Origin: Flavobacterium glaciei
GTDB lineage: Bacteria > Bacteroidota > Bacteroidia > Flavobacteriales > Flavobacteriaceae
Direction of reading: 5' to 3'
DNA length: 64,000 nt
Assembly: GCF_003350545.1 (NCBI RefSeq)
Contig: NZ_QQBA01000007.1
Span: 62,001 to 126,000, forward strand
Made by a program: the position numbers and the translations under genes. How positions within the stretch are numbered: the stretch's first letter is position 1; each line of letters opens with the position of its first letter. Positions 35,392-44,063 of the stretch are shown one piece after another. Below the pieces are notes generated by a model. It did not search any database, was not told the origin of the DNA, and saw only the letters and a list, made by a program, of their open reading frames with translations.

Positions 35392-37260
35392 ATGAAGAAA
35401 AAAATAGAGATCCTTGCTCCTGCTAAAGATTTAATACACGGAATAGCAGCCATCAATAGTGGTGCTGATGCCGTTTATATTGGTGCTCCACAATTTGGAG
35501 CTCGTTCTAATGCAACAAATTCTATCGAAGACGTAGCCGCATTGGTACAATACGCACACTTATTTCACGCTCAGGTTTTTGTGGTTATCAACACCATCTT
35601 GTACGATAACGAACTCGAAACCTGCCGTCAGATGATTTGGAAATTATACGACATTAAGGTGGATGCATTAATTGTGCAAGACATGGCAATCATGGAAATG
35701 GACTTACCTCCAATTGTATTACACGCCAGCACACAAGCAAACAACCGCGATGCAGACAAAATTAAATTCTTGAAAGATGCCGGTATGAAACGCGTCGTTT
35801 TGGCTCGCGAATTAAATCTGCACCAAATCAAAGAAATTAGTACCGCTTCGGATGTAGAATTGGAGTTTTTTGTGACTGGTGCCCTGTGCGTTTCTTTCAG
35901 CGGAAACTGCTACATGAGCGTTGCCAATGGAGAACGAAGTGCTAACCGCGGCTCTTGTGCACAAAACTGCCGCTTACCGTATAACTTAATCGACGGTAAC
36001 GGTGAGACTTTAATAAAAAATAGTCACTTACTTTCTATAAAAGATTTTGACGTTTCAGACCAAATTCCAAATCTTATTGAAGCCGGAGTTTGCTCTTTTA
36101 AAATTGAAGGCCGACTGAAAGATATTGTCTACGTAAAAAATAATGTTTCGTACCTGAGACAAAAACTGGATGCTTTCCTAGAAGGAAATGATAGCTATAC
36201 TAAAGCTTCTTCAGGAAAATGCACCTTTACATTTGATGCGGCATTAAACAAAAGTTTCAACCGCGGTTATACGGACTATTTTGTCAACGAAAGACACCAA
36301 TCTATCGGTTCATGGGAAAGTCCAAAATCAAAAGGGCAATACATCGGGAAACTAATTCGTACTGTGGGTAACGCTTACGAAATAGAAAACGGCGAATTAC
36401 TCAACAACGGCGACGGTTTGTGTTACATCAATGAAAATAATGAAGCTGACGGAATTTATGTCAACAAAGTTGAAAATGGTTTAGCTTACCCAAATGTTTT
36501 AAAAGAACTAAAACCAGGTACTTTTATTTATCGTAACAACGACGCTGCTTTTATCAAAATTGTAGAGCGCGAGGACAGTGCCATTCGAAAAATAAGTACT
36601 ACTTTATTACTGACCGAAAACGAAAATGGTTTCGAATTGATTGCTACAGATGAAGATGGCTTTGTAAGTACCGTAAACTTGGTCCATGCCAAAGAGCAGA
36701 CAAAAAATAACGAATCTATTGCTGAAAACATCAAAACACAATTGGCAAAAACAGGTTTCACACCTTACACCGCTGATGAAATAAATGTGATGTTCTCGCA
36801 AAACTGGTTTCTTCCTATTTCTAAAATCAATGAAATGCGTAGAACGGTTTACGAACAACTTTCGGAAATTCGTTTGGCTAATTACAAAGTTGAGGAACAC
36901 AAACTAGTTAAAACAACACATCCTTATCCAGAGACAAAATTGGATTTTATGTACAATGTTTCTAATAAACTGGCTCGAAAATTCTACGAGCGTCACGGCG
37001 TTACCGAAATCGAAAAAGCCTTTGAATTGCAATGGGATCCTGGAAAATCACGTGTAATGACTACCAAATATTGCATCAAATACGAATTAGAACGCTGTCC
37101 AAAATACCATCGTGAAAATATGGACAAAAAGGTAAAAGAACCTTTGGTATTAAAACAAGGCGAATTAGAATACAAACTCAAATTCAATTGCAAACCTTGT
37201 GAAATGGAGATTTGGGAAAAAGATGCTGAATTCGAAATTGAAGAAGATCACTTTCATTAA
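35392..37260 (+). CDS. Peptidase U32 family protein (RlhA/YdcP-like)
   Basis: A 622-residue protein starting EILAPAKDLIHGIAAINSGADAVYIG, the U32 TIM-barrel opening. The U32 signature EFFVTGALCVSFSGNCYMS is at about 155-175, and CAQNCRLPY follows, supplying the cysteines that bind an iron-sulfur cluster in relatives. The middle has a DUF3656-type domain and the C-terminus has further cysteines (YCIKYELERCP, CKPCEMEIW). Length and layout match E. coli RlhA (YdcP), which hydroxylates C2501 of 23S rRNA, rather than the collagenase-like short forms; I infer an RNA-hydroxylation role but keep the family name. It is followed by an inverted-repeat element. Confidence 0.87.
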   Translation: MKKKIEILAPAKDLIHGIAAINSGADAVYIGAPQFGARSNATNSIEDVAALVQYAHLFHAQVFVVINTILYDNELETCRQMIWKLYDIKVDALIVQDMAIMEMDLPPIVLHASTQANNRDADKIKFLKDAGMKRVVLARELNLHQIKEISTASDVELEFFVTGALCVSFSGNCYMSVANGERSANRGSCAQNCRLPYNLIDGNGETLIKNSHLLSIKDFDVSDQIPNLIEAGVCSFKIEGRLKDIVYVKNNVSYLRQKLDAFLEGNDSYTKASSGKCTFTFDAALNKSFNRGYTDYFVNERHQSIGSWESPKSKGQYIGKLIRTVGNAYEIENGELLNNGDGLCYINENNEADGIYVNKVENGLAYPNVLKELKPGTFIYRNNDAAFIKIVEREDSAIRKISTTLLLTENENGFELIATDEDGFVSTVNLVHAKEQTKNNESIAENIKTQLAKTGFTPYTADEINVMFSQNWFLPISKINEMRRTVYEQLSEIRLANYKVEEHKLVKTTHPYPETKLDFMYNVSNKLARKFYERHGVTEIEKAFELQWDPGKSRVMTTKYCIKYELERCPKYHRENMDKKVKEPLVLKQGELEYKLKFNCKPCEMEIWEKDAEFEIEEDHFH

Positions 37261-37262
37261 AG

Positions 37263-37386
37263 TTTAACCACAAAGGGCACAAAGTTTACGCAAGGTTCGC
37301 AAAGATTAAAAGTCTTTACGAACCTTTTTTAATTGAACACAAAGCTTGCGCTCTTCGCGTAAGTCCTCGCGGGCTTTGCGGTTAAA
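37263..37386. repeat. MITE-like inverted-repeat element
   Basis: Terminal inverted repeats of 13 bases, TTTAACCACAAAG (37263-37275) and the complement of TTTAACCGCAAAG (37374-37386), enclose 98 bases with ACGCAAGGTTCGCAAAG on one side and the opposite-oriented GCGAAGAGCGCAAG on the other. The wording CGCAAAG/CACAAAG resembles the arms around the GxxExxY gene at 21251-21773, but no gene is enclosed here. It lies between the U32 gene and purT. Confidence 0.65.
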
Positions 37387-37441
37387 AACATTTTTCGTTA
37401 CTTTACTACTCCATTATTTCCCAACAACACAAAACTTTAAA

Positions 37442-38602
37442 ATGAAAATACTACTCCTCGGCTCAGGCGAATTAGGAAAAGAATTTGTTATCGCTGCACA
37501 ACGCATTGGGCAAATTGTAATTGCAGTAGACAGTTATGAAAATGCACCTGCTATGCAAGTAGCGCACGCTTTTGAAGTCATTAATATGCTTGATGGCGAG
37601 GCATTAGACCGCATCGTTGCCAAACACAATCCTGATTTTATCGTTCCCGAAATAGAAGCCATTCGCACCGAGCGTTTTTATGATTACGAAAAACAAGGTA
37701 TAAACGTAGTACCTTCGGCGAAAGCGGCAAACTTCACCATGAATAGAAAAGCCATTCGTGATTTGGCCGCCAAAGATCTTGGGCTAAAAACTGCCGACTA
37801 TCGTTACGCCACCACAGCCGAAGAATTGACAAAAGCAGTAGCAGAAGTTGGTGTTCCTTGTGTGGTAAAACCTTTGATGTCTTCGTCTGGAAAAGGACAA
37901 ACCACCATCAAAAATTCGGATGATATTTTAAAAGCCTGGCAATATGCCGTTGAAGGTTCCCGTGGCGATGTAGTTGAAGTAATTGTAGAAGCTTTTGTCA
38001 AATTCAATTCAGAGATTACTTTATTGACTGTCACTCAAAATAATAATCCTACTCTTTTTTGTGCGCCAATTGGTCACCGACAAGAACGTGGCGATTATCA
38101 GGAAAGCTGGCAACCCGCCAGAATATCCGACAAGGATTTATACGAAGCCCAAGATATGGCTGAGAAAGTTACCGAAGCTTTGGGAGGTGCAGGACTTTTT
38201 GGAGTCGAATTTTTCTTGGCTGATGACGGTGTATATTTCTCAGAATTATCGCCAAGACCACATGATACAGGAATGGTAACTTTGGCGGGAACGCAAAATT
38301 TCAACGAATTCGAATTGCATTTACGTGCTATTTTGAGTTTACCTATTTTCGAAATTACATTAGAAAAAGTCGGTGCAAGTGCTGTAATTTTAGCTTCGGA
38401 AAACTCTATGAATCCAACCTATTCTGGAATAGAAAAAATTGCTGCTTTACCAAAAACTGATTTTAGAATCTTTGGCAAACCCACTTCAAGACCGTATAGA
38501 AGAATGGCTGTGGCTTTAGTCAATGATACTTTAGAAACTCCAATTGAAGAAGTGGTAGAAAAAGCGAAGAAAGCAGCCAGTGTTGTTACTGTGCACTCGT
38601 AA
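37442..38602 (+). CDS. purT: Formate-dependent phosphoribosylglycinamide formyltransferase
   Basis: ATP-grasp enzyme that formylates GAR with free formate in purine synthesis, bypassing the folate-dependent PurN. I place the start at 37442 ([15 protein letters not shown]), since the open frame before it crosses the repeat element. The 386-residue length matches the family. Motifs: [30 protein letters not shown], the ATP-grasp [29 protein letters not shown], and [19 protein letters not shown] with [12 protein letters not shown]. It is monocistronic and ends before the strong hairpin at 38617-38676. Confidence 0.95.
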   Translation: MKILLLGSGELGKEFVIAAQRIGQIVIAVDSYENAPAMQVAHAFEVINMLDGEALDRIVAKHNPDFIVPEIEAIRTERFYDYEKQGINVVPSAKAANFTMNRKAIRDLAAKDLGLKTADYRYATTAEELTKAVAEVGVPCVVKPLMSSSGKGQTTIKNSDDILKAWQYAVEGSRGDVVEVIVEAFVKFNSEITLLTVTQNNNPTLFCAPIGHRQERGDYQESWQPARISDKDLYEAQDMAEKVTEALGGAGLFGVEFFLADDGVYFSELSPRPHDTGMVTLAGTQNFNEFELHLRAILSLPIFEITLEKVGASAVILASENSMNPTYSGIEKIAALPKTDFRIFGKPTSRPYRRMAVALVNDTLETPIEEVVEKAKKAASVVTVHS

Positions 38603-38616
38603 TTTACTCGATAGTA

Positions 38617-38676
38617 TTGTCAAGTCGAGCGCAGTCGAGACTCAACGCTTAGTCTCGACTGCGCTCGACTTGACAA
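38617..38676. repeat. Perfect 26-bp inverted repeat, probable dispersed element and terminator
   Basis: Arms 38617-38642 and 38651-38676 are perfect complements with an 8-base loop (CAACGCTT). The arm contains AAGTCGAGCGCAGTCGAGA, much richer in G+C than the surroundings. Similar TCGACTGCGCTCGA-type repeats are widespread in Flavobacterium genomes. It lies between the convergent purT and AraC genes and could end both transcripts, although it lacks a T-run. Confidence 0.85.
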
Positions 38677-38706
38677 ACGTCTTAAGGAAACGACATTGAT
38701 CCCCCT

Positions 38707-39570
38707 TTACTTTTTAGAAATACGAAAATCTGTCGAAGTCATTCCAGTATGTTTCTTGAACAATCGGGTGAAATACGAATAATCATCATAGCCTAATTCC
38801 GTTGCAATTTCATTGACAGTAAACTTTTTATCCATCAACATGCGTTTCGCTTCGAGGATAATTCTATCTGTAATGACTTCGGTAGTGGTTTTTTGCAGGA
38901 TTTCATTGCAAATCCTATTCAAATGCTTTAGCGTAATATTGAGTTGTGATGCATAGAAGGAAGGTGCTTTTTCTTTTTTAAAATTATTTTCTAAAAGCAC
39001 TTCTAAATTTTTAATTTTCACATTATATGAATGCGCTTCGTGGAAATAGGTTTCATTATATTTTCTGGCAATTTCAATATGAATGATATCTAAAATATTC
39101 ATGATTTTATCTTGCTTCAACAATAGATTTGATTGTGTTTCTAAAATTAAACTCTCAAAATAAGGTAGAATTGCTTTCAACTCAGATACATCAAATACCA
39201 TTTCCGGTTTATTATCCACAGAAGAATAAAATGAATAATCTGCGATTGTTTTTTGTCCAAAATATAGATTGTACATTTCCTGTGAATAGAAAATAACAAA
39301 ACCCTCCACATCTTCGGATAAATGCCAATGGTGCATTTGTCCAGGTTGCAAAAAAAACATACTTCCGGGCTGAATGGTAAATACATCAAAGTCAATTTCA
39401 TGCGTTCCAAAACCTTTGGTAAAAAAAACTAAAACATAAGAATTATGACGATGTGGTTCTTCTACAAAACTATGATCGATTAAGTGATTTTTAAACGAAT
39501 TAATATACAAATCACTATTCACTGAGTTGCAATTAAACCGTTGAATATTATAAATAGGATATTTTTTCAT
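38707..39570 (-). CDS. AraC family transcriptional regulator
   Basis: A 287-residue regulator. The N-terminal half is a cupin-type ligand pocket (HRHNSYVLVFFTKGFG, IQPGSMFFLQPGQMHHWHL). The C-terminal AraC domain (about 185-285) has two helix-turn-helices: YASQLNITLKHLNRICNEIL and VNEIATELGYDDYSYFTRLF followed by KKHTGMTSTDFR. It is divergent from the DUF983 gene at 39663, the obvious candidate target besides itself; no operator could be identified. The inducer is unknown. Confidence 0.92.
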   Translation of the reverse strand: MKKYPIYNIQRFNCNSVNSDLYINSFKNHLIDHSFVEEPHRHNSYVLVFFTKGFGTHEIDFDVFTIQPGSMFFLQPGQMHHWHLSEDVEGFVIFYSQEMYNLYFGQKTIADYSFYSSVDNKPEMVFDVSELKAILPYFESLILETQSNLLLKQDKIMNILDIIHIEIARKYNETYFHEAHSYNVKIKNLEVLLENNFKKEKAPSFYASQLNITLKHLNRICNEILQKTTTEVITDRIILEAKRMLMDKKFTVNEIATELGYDDYSYFTRLFKKHTGMTSTDFRISKK

Positions 39571-39639
39571 TGTGTGTCAAATGTCTTTATTGTGCTATAA
39601 TAAGCGAATATAGAAAACATCCATGACAGAAATAAAAAA

Positions 39640-39647
39640 TACCTTTG
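39640..39647 (+). promoter_or_regulatory. -7 element that decides the DUF983 start
   Basis: TACCTTTG, full match to TAnnTTTG. An upstream in-frame ATG at 39645 falls inside it and cannot be used. Confidence 0.6.
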
Positions 39648-39662
39648 ATAAAAATAATGACG

Positions 39663-40025
39663 ATGTCAAATTCTATTGTACACATCCTGAATAATGATTG
39701 CCCTCAATGTCATAAAGGCAAGGTTTTCAATGAAAAAAGTATATTTTTCAAATTTGGATTCCCTAAAATGAATGAATATTGTTCTCATTGCAATTATAAA
39801 TTTGAAAAAGAACCTGGTTACTTTTTTGGAGCCATGTATGTCAATTATGGTTTAACAGTAGCGCAAGGAATTGCTACTTATGTAATTGCCCAATTCTTCT
39901 TTGCTGAAACTTTCGATTTACGAATTATTCCAATTATTGCTGTTGTGATTATTGCAATGGCTTCTATTAATATTCGTCTTTCCAGATTATTGTGGATTTA
40001 CATGTTTAAAAATTATTCGATGTGA
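39663..40025 (+). CDS. DUF983 membrane protein
   Basis: A small protein of about 120 residues. The start at 39663 (MSNSIVHILNNDCPQC) is preferred because ATG codons at 39645 and 39657 lie in or right after the promoter. The N-terminus has two zinc-ribbon-like pairs, CPQCHKGKVF and YCSHCNYKFEKEPGYFFGAMY, then two membrane spans (YGLTVAQGIATYVIAQFFF and IIPIIAVVIIAMASINI). This is the DUF983 pattern. In some bacteria DUF983 genes accompany cytochrome oxidase genes; here there is no such context. Function unknown. Confidence 0.85.
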   Translation: MSNSIVHILNNDCPQCHKGKVFNEKSIFFKFGFPKMNEYCSHCNYKFEKEPGYFFGAMYVNYGLTVAQGIATYVIAQFFFAETFDLRIIPIIAVVIIAMASINIRLSRLLWIYMFKNYSM

Positions 40026-40065
40026 AAAAACTGTATCTTAGCTTTAGAAAAAAAAATAATCATTT

Positions 40066-40389
40066 ATGAAAAAGATACTATACTTAGCATTTTTTTTCTG
40101 TGTAACTCTAGCAAGTGCTCAGGATAAAGATAAAAAAGAAGCACCAAAGCCTCAAATTGTTGAAGCTTCTTGTGGACAATGCCAGTTCGGGATGACGGGT
40201 CACGGATGCGATTTGGCCGTTCGCATAGACGGAAAATCTTATTTCGTTGACGGTAGTTCTATAGACTCGCATGGTGATGCGCATGCCAGTGATGGTTTTT
40301 GTTCGGTTATAAGAAAAGCGGAAGTAGTTGGTAAAGTGGTCGACAATAAATTCAAAGCCACCTCATTTAAATTACTACCAAAAAAATAA
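40066..40389 (+). CDS. DUF6370 family exported cysteine protein
   Basis: A 107-residue protein with signal peptide MKKILYLAFFFCVTLASA. The mature part has the motif EASCGQCQFGMTGHGCDLAV, with three cysteines and a His, then SYFVDGSSIDSHGDAHASDGFCSV with further His and Cys. This spacing suggests metal binding (copper or zinc) in the periplasm. It is the DUF6370 family as far as I can recognise; function unknown. It follows the DUF983 gene by 40 bases on the same strand and ends in a bidirectional terminator. Confidence 0.8.
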   Translation: MKKILYLAFFFCVTLASAQDKDKKEAPKPQIVEASCGQCQFGMTGHGCDLAVRIDGKSYFVDGSSIDSHGDAHASDGFCSVIRKAEVVGKVVDNKFKATSFKLLPKK

Positions 40390-40424
40390 AAAAAGGGCTT
40401 AAAGAATTTTCTTTAAGCCCTTAG
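40389..40424. terminator. Bidirectional terminator
   Basis: Perfect stem GGGCTTAAAG (40395-40404) / CTTTAAGCCC (40411-40420) with A-run and short T-run, between DUF6370 and the convergent membrane-protein gene. Confidence 0.8.
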
Positions 40425-40427
40425 TCA

Positions 40428-42071
40428 TTACTTCGATTTCATACTCAATTTGAGATTACTATTCTCAAAACTCGAAATATCAATAACTTCTTCCAAGTCT
40501 ACATCAAAAGAAATTTTCACACTATCACCCACCATTGTCACTGGCAATTGACTAGATATTTGGGATGAACCTACAAAAATATTAGGATAATCTTTGACTT
40601 TAAAATAATAAAAACTGTTTCCGTTTTTTACATCATTTTGAATTCGGGTTACTACTGACTTGAGTGATTTTTTATTAGAAACACTATTCGGATTTATTTT
40701 ATTATCCGCCATATTATAGACGTTTTTAAACGAAGTCAAGGTTTCTCGCATGGTATTGCCTACGCCCACAATCGTATAATCTGAAATAGCAACCATTGCA
40801 AACATTTTAACTAATCCACCGGCATCTTTAAGCGTCATTACATAAGTAGGAATGTTATTGATATTATACGGAATAGGCAATGAAGCCTTATATCCTTTCT
40901 CCTGAACTTTCCCTTGTGCTGAACTTTGTGCAGCAAATTCTGTTGCGCCACTTTGTTTGTAGAAAGTAGTTTCTTTAGTTCTGGTATCCACTAAAACAAA
41001 ACCTACTGCTGATTCCTCTTTCCCTACAGAAGTTAATCCCGTGTACCAATAAGACTTACTGTCTTTTCCGTATACCAATGTCATTCCTTCTGTAATTTGA
41101 AGTTTATCCTGATTAGAGAAATTCCAATACCCATGAACGTATTCGCCCCAATCATTCAACTGAGCTTCAATGAAATCTAAAGGCTGGATTCGGTCTACCC
41201 ATTTTGGTGTTTTAGCTATTGAATATTCATTTGTAACACCAGATTGCGCATCAACTACCACAACTCCTATCGCTTCTTTTCCCGAAAAACCAATTTTTTT
41301 TCCATATTTAGTAACAATCCAAAACGGATTCCCAGCATCATCAATCTCAAAACTAAAATCAGCCAGACCAACAGTAGCATTTCCATTAAAATAAACATGC
41401 CTGTGAATGTCACTTTGAAAATAGGCACCTTGTTGGTATTTAATTTTAATGTCCTTCCCTCCCACATTCTGAACTAATTTGACATCACGCTCATTAGTTG
41501 CCGAAACCATAACATATCCCGCAGTTCCTTCTTGGTTATTAAACCATTTCAAGAAACCCGAATGTAATAATGGCGCAACCCAGTACAAATCGTTGTTTAC
41601 TTTCTGGATGCAAAAATCTCCCAATTCTACCTGGCTTCCCAAGGCTGGTTGTGAACCTAAAATTTTCTCCCCTAAAAGATGGGCTAAATCCTCATCGACC
41701 ACACGAATTTTATCAATAGAAATTGGCGCTATGTGATTGGTAATTTTTTGACCGTTTTTGACCTCTCCTATTAATTTTTGATACGAATCGCTTCGGAACA
41801 TTTTTAGGCTAGTAACAAAAGGGAGTGCACTACAATATACCAAAAGTACCCCTACTAAAATAAAGAGAATTCTGTTAGGCCTAGACGCAATTTTGACTTG
41901 TTTGGTTTGCTGCGAAACGGTGAGATCAAGGGAAAATAATATTCCAAGAAGTATTAAAACCAACAAAATAAATGCAAAGCCCGTAAAGCCATATTGGATA
42001 ACAGGAAGAATACCATAAAACAATAAAAACCCAAAAAGGAGCAAGAAAACAATGGAGAATATTTTTTTCAT
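40428..42071 (-). CDS. Uncharacterised membrane protein with large soluble domain
   Basis: I do not recognise a family. The 547-residue product has three hydrophobic spans near the N-terminus: about 5-23 (IFSIVFLLLFGFLLFYGIL), 28-47 (YGFTGFAFILLVLILLGILF) and 68-88 (ILFILVGVLLVYCSALPFV). The remaining 450 residues form a soluble domain, probably periplasmic, with repeated strand patterns such as YWVAPLLHSGFLKWFNNQEG, GYVMVSATNERDVKLV, SAVGFVLVDTRTKETTFYKQ and PTYVMTLKDAGGLVKMFAMV. The last two resemble each other, and PepSY-like repeats are possible but not demonstrable by eye. No catalytic motif is evident. It is monocistronic. Confidence 0.75.
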   Translation of the reverse strand: MKKIFSIVFLLLFGFLLFYGILPVIQYGFTGFAFILLVLILLGILFSLDLTVSQQTKQVKIASRPNRILFILVGVLLVYCSALPFVTSLKMFRSDSYQKLIGEVKNGQKITNHIAPISIDKIRVVDEDLAHLLGEKILGSQPALGSQVELGDFCIQKVNNDLYWVAPLLHSGFLKWFNNQEGTAGYVMVSATNERDVKLVQNVGGKDIKIKYQQGAYFQSDIHRHVYFNGNATVGLADFSFEIDDAGNPFWIVTKYGKKIGFSGKEAIGVVVVDAQSGVTNEYSIAKTPKWVDRIQPLDFIEAQLNDWGEYVHGYWNFSNQDKLQITEGMTLVYGKDSKSYWYTGLTSVGKEESAVGFVLVDTRTKETTFYKQSGATEFAAQSSAQGKVQEKGYKASLPIPYNINNIPTYVMTLKDAGGLVKMFAMVAISDYTIVGVGNTMRETLTSFKNVYNMADNKINPNSVSNKKSLKSVVTRIQNDVKNGNSFYYFKVKDYPNIFVGSSQISSQLPVTMVGDSVKISFDVDLEEVIDISSFENSNLKLSMKSK

Positions 42072-42185
42072 AATTTAAGTCTTTGAATATTTAAATATTA
42101 GTCTTTAATACTTCTAAATGTTACAATAATAAACGTGTCCATTATGAAGAAAAAAAATCCTTATTTACAATGCCGCAAAAAATAG

Positions 42186-42193
42186 TATTTTTG
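42186..42193 (+). promoter_or_regulatory. -7 element for fabD
   Basis: TATTTTTG, full match to TAnnTTTG. The leader of about 50 bases contains a tandem 16-base repeat (42215-42245). Confidence 0.55.
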
Positions 42194-42214
42194 TCAACTG
42201 ATTGAAGTAAATTC

Positions 42215-42245
42215 TTCAATCTTTAAATTTTTCAATCTTTAAATT
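42215..42245 (+). repeat. Tandem 16-base repeat in the fabD leader
   Basis: TTCAATCTTTAAATTT at 42215-42230 is repeated directly at 42231-42245. It could be a binding site for a regulator of fatty acid synthesis or simple slippage; nothing in the sequence decides. Confidence 0.6.
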
Positions 42246-42251
42246 ATATAC

Positions 42252-43127
42252 ATGAAAGCATACGTATTTCCAGGTCAAGGTGCACAATTCACAGGAATGG
42301 GTAAAGAATTATATGAAAACTCTGTACTTGCAAAAGAATTATTCGAAAAAGCCAATGAAATTTTAGGTTTCCGCATCACAGACATCATGTTTGAAGGAAC
42401 TGCCGAAGAATTAAAAGAAACTAAAGTGACACAACCAGCTGTTTTCTTGCACTCCGTGATTTTAGCAAAAACATTAGGCGAGGATTTCAAACCAGAAATG
42501 GTAGCGGGACACTCCTTGGGCGAGTTTTCAGCACTAGTTGCTAATGGAACTTTATCTTTTGAAGATGGATTAAAATTAGTTTCCCAAAGAGCTTTGGCAA
42601 TGCAAAAAGCCTGCGAAATAAAACCATCTACAATGGCAGCTGTTTTAGGATTAGCTGATACTATTGTTGAAGAAGTTTGCGCTTCGATTGACGGAATTGT
42701 AGTAGCTGCAAATTACAACTGCCCTGGACAATTAGTGATTTCAGGAGAGACATCAGCAGTCGAAAAAGCTTGTGAAGCGATGAAAGCCGCTGGAGCAAAA
42801 CGTGCATTGTTATTGCCTGTTGGCGGTGCTTTTCACTCACCAATGATGGAACCTGCAAGAGAAGAACTGGCTGCAGCTATTGAAGCAACAACTTTCTCAA
42901 CGCCTGTTTGTCCGGTATATCAAAATGTAACGGCTAGTGCAGTATCTGACCCAGTTGAAATCAAGAAAAACCTAATCATTCAATTGACTGCTCCTGTAAA
43001 ATGGACGCAATCTGTGCAACAAATGATCGCTGACGGAGCAACCTTATTTACTGAAGTAGGTCCCGGAAAAGTATTAGCCGGATTAATTGGAAAAATAGAT
43101 AAAGAAGCGGTGACAGCGAATGCTTAA
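42252..43127 (+). CDS. fabD: Malonyl-CoA:ACP transacylase
   Basis: Loads malonyl groups on acyl carrier protein for fatty acid synthesis. The 291-residue length is typical. Key motifs: FPGQGAQFTGMGKEL, Ser88 in GHSLGEFSALV (nucleophile), Arg in SQRALAMQ, His195 in GGAFHSPMM (partner), and QNVTASAVSDP near the end. Unlike in many bacteria it is not next to fabH, fabG or acpP in this window. It has its own promoter and an unusual direct repeat in the leader. Confidence 0.95.
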   Translation: MKAYVFPGQGAQFTGMGKELYENSVLAKELFEKANEILGFRITDIMFEGTAEELKETKVTQPAVFLHSVILAKTLGEDFKPEMVAGHSLGEFSALVANGTLSFEDGLKLVSQRALAMQKACEIKPSTMAAVLGLADTIVEEVCASIDGIVVAANYNCPGQLVISGETSAVEKACEAMKAAGAKRALLLPVGGAFHSPMMEPAREELAAAIEATTFSTPVCPVYQNVTASAVSDPVEIKKNLIIQLTAPVKWTQSVQQMIADGATLFTEVGPGKVLAGLIGKIDKEAVTANA

Positions 43128-43189
43128 TTAGTATTTAGTCACAGCTTTAAAATAGCATCCTCATAAACTTATGTTTGTGGGGATTTATT

Positions 43190-43197
43190 TATATTTG
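43190..43197 (+). promoter_or_regulatory. -7 element for the small membrane protein
   Basis: TATATTTG, full match to TAnnTTTG, 26 bases before the ATG at 43223; it supports the small gene being real. Confidence 0.55.
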
Positions 43198-43222
43198 AAT
43201 TCTATAATTAAAAAACTTTCTT

Positions 43223-43495
43223 ATGACAATTGAATTTTTATTATGGTATTTAATACCTTTAGCTATCAGTTTATTCATTTTAATAAAATCAATTTTAAAC
43301 TCATGTACACATCAATACTATTTAAATTATTTTACTACATTAATTCTAATTCTTTTAATTTCTTTTTCTCAAAAAGTACAGTTTGAAATTTTCTTTAGAA
43401 ATTCTTATCCAACATATTTACCTTACATCATCATTATTCTGTCATTAATTATTGTATTTGCTCAAAACATTCTAATAGCAAGAAAAAATAAATAA
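43223..43495 (+). CDS. Small membrane protein of unknown function
   Basis: A 90-residue protein with about three hydrophobic spans (FLLWYLIPLAISLFILI, YFTTLILILLISFS and YLPYIIIILSLIIVFAQNIL) and a short basic end (IARKNK). I do not recognise a family. Composition is very rich in Ile and Leu. A consensus -7 element upstream supports expression. No partner is obvious; the next genes are a degraded toxin-antitoxin pair on the other strand. Confidence 0.6.
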   Translation: MTIEFLLWYLIPLAISLFILIKSILNSCTHQYYLNYFTTLILILLISFSQKVQFEIFFRNSYPTYLPYIIIILSLIIVFAQNILIARKNK

Positions 43496-43513
43496 CTTCA
43501 AACAAACTTTATT

Positions 43514-43807
43514 CTACAATTCTTTCGCCTCTTCACAATGATTATTAATAATTCCCGTAATTAGGAATTCTGAACCCTGTCTTTCAAAGAAAACATAACA
43601 AGTCGGTAGGTTATTCGCTTTGTAAAAAATATAATGTGAGCCTAAATAATGGAGCTTTTGTGGAGTTGGTTTATGTGGAAAACTATTTATTTCCGAAATA
43701 ATGAAATTTACAATTTTATCAACGTAACGTTTTGCATTTTCTTCATAACTAAAATATTCTTGACCGAAGAGTGTATAAATCAGTTCATCGAAATACAGTA
43801 GAAGTTC
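43514..43807 (-). pseudogene. Remnant of a RelE/ParE-type toxin without start codon
   Basis: A 97-codon open frame after an in-frame TAG (43808-43810) reads ELLLYFDELIYTLFG, YEENAKRYVDKIVNFI, FPHKPTPQKLHYLG, HYIFYKANNL, CYVFFERQGSEFLITGI and ends NNHCEEAKEL. This is the pattern of RelE/ParE-superfamily toxins from about the first helix onward. There is no ATG, GTG or TTG in the region where translation should begin, and the first beta strand (usually about 15 residues) is missing. It directly follows the small acidic gene at 43819, in the antitoxin-toxin order. I therefore read it as an inactivated toxin whose antitoxin remains intact. Confidence 0.65.
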
Positions 43808-43818
43808 CTACTTAAAAA

Positions 43819-44016
43819 TTACTTTTTCCAAGGATACGCTTCTATTCTTTTAAACATTTCAGCTTTAAATTCTTCCGGAGTATACCCATTTTTTACTTCT
43901 TCATTAAAATCAAAAATAGCTCTATCAATCCCTTTGAACTTAATTTTCGTAGTTTCGTAATTTACAGAAGGCTCTTCTAATTTAGTTGTTTTCGAATTCT
44001 TTTTTTCAGCATCCAT
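43819..44016 (-). CDS. Probable antitoxin of a degraded toxin-antitoxin pair
   Basis: A 65-residue protein (MDAEKKNSKTTKLEEPSV at the start; EEVKNGYTPEEFKAEMFKRI near the end) of acidic/basic mixed composition and no membrane segment. The size and the C-terminal helix are those of small antitoxins that wrap a RelE/ParE partner. It lies 8 bases before the toxin remnant. No DNA-binding motif is certain. Assignment is by context; it could be an unrelated small protein. Confidence 0.5.
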   Translation of the reverse strand: MDAEKKNSKTTKLEEPSVNYETTKIKFKGIDRAIFDFNEEVKNGYTPEEFKAEMFKRIEAYPWKK

Positions 44017-44063
44017 GATTGATTCATTTATCTAACGAATTTACAACAAGTTACTTAAACGAA

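Noticed and set aside
37346..37441. Longer N-terminus for purT
   Set aside because: It crosses the inverted-repeat element; the normal PurT N-terminus starts at 37442.
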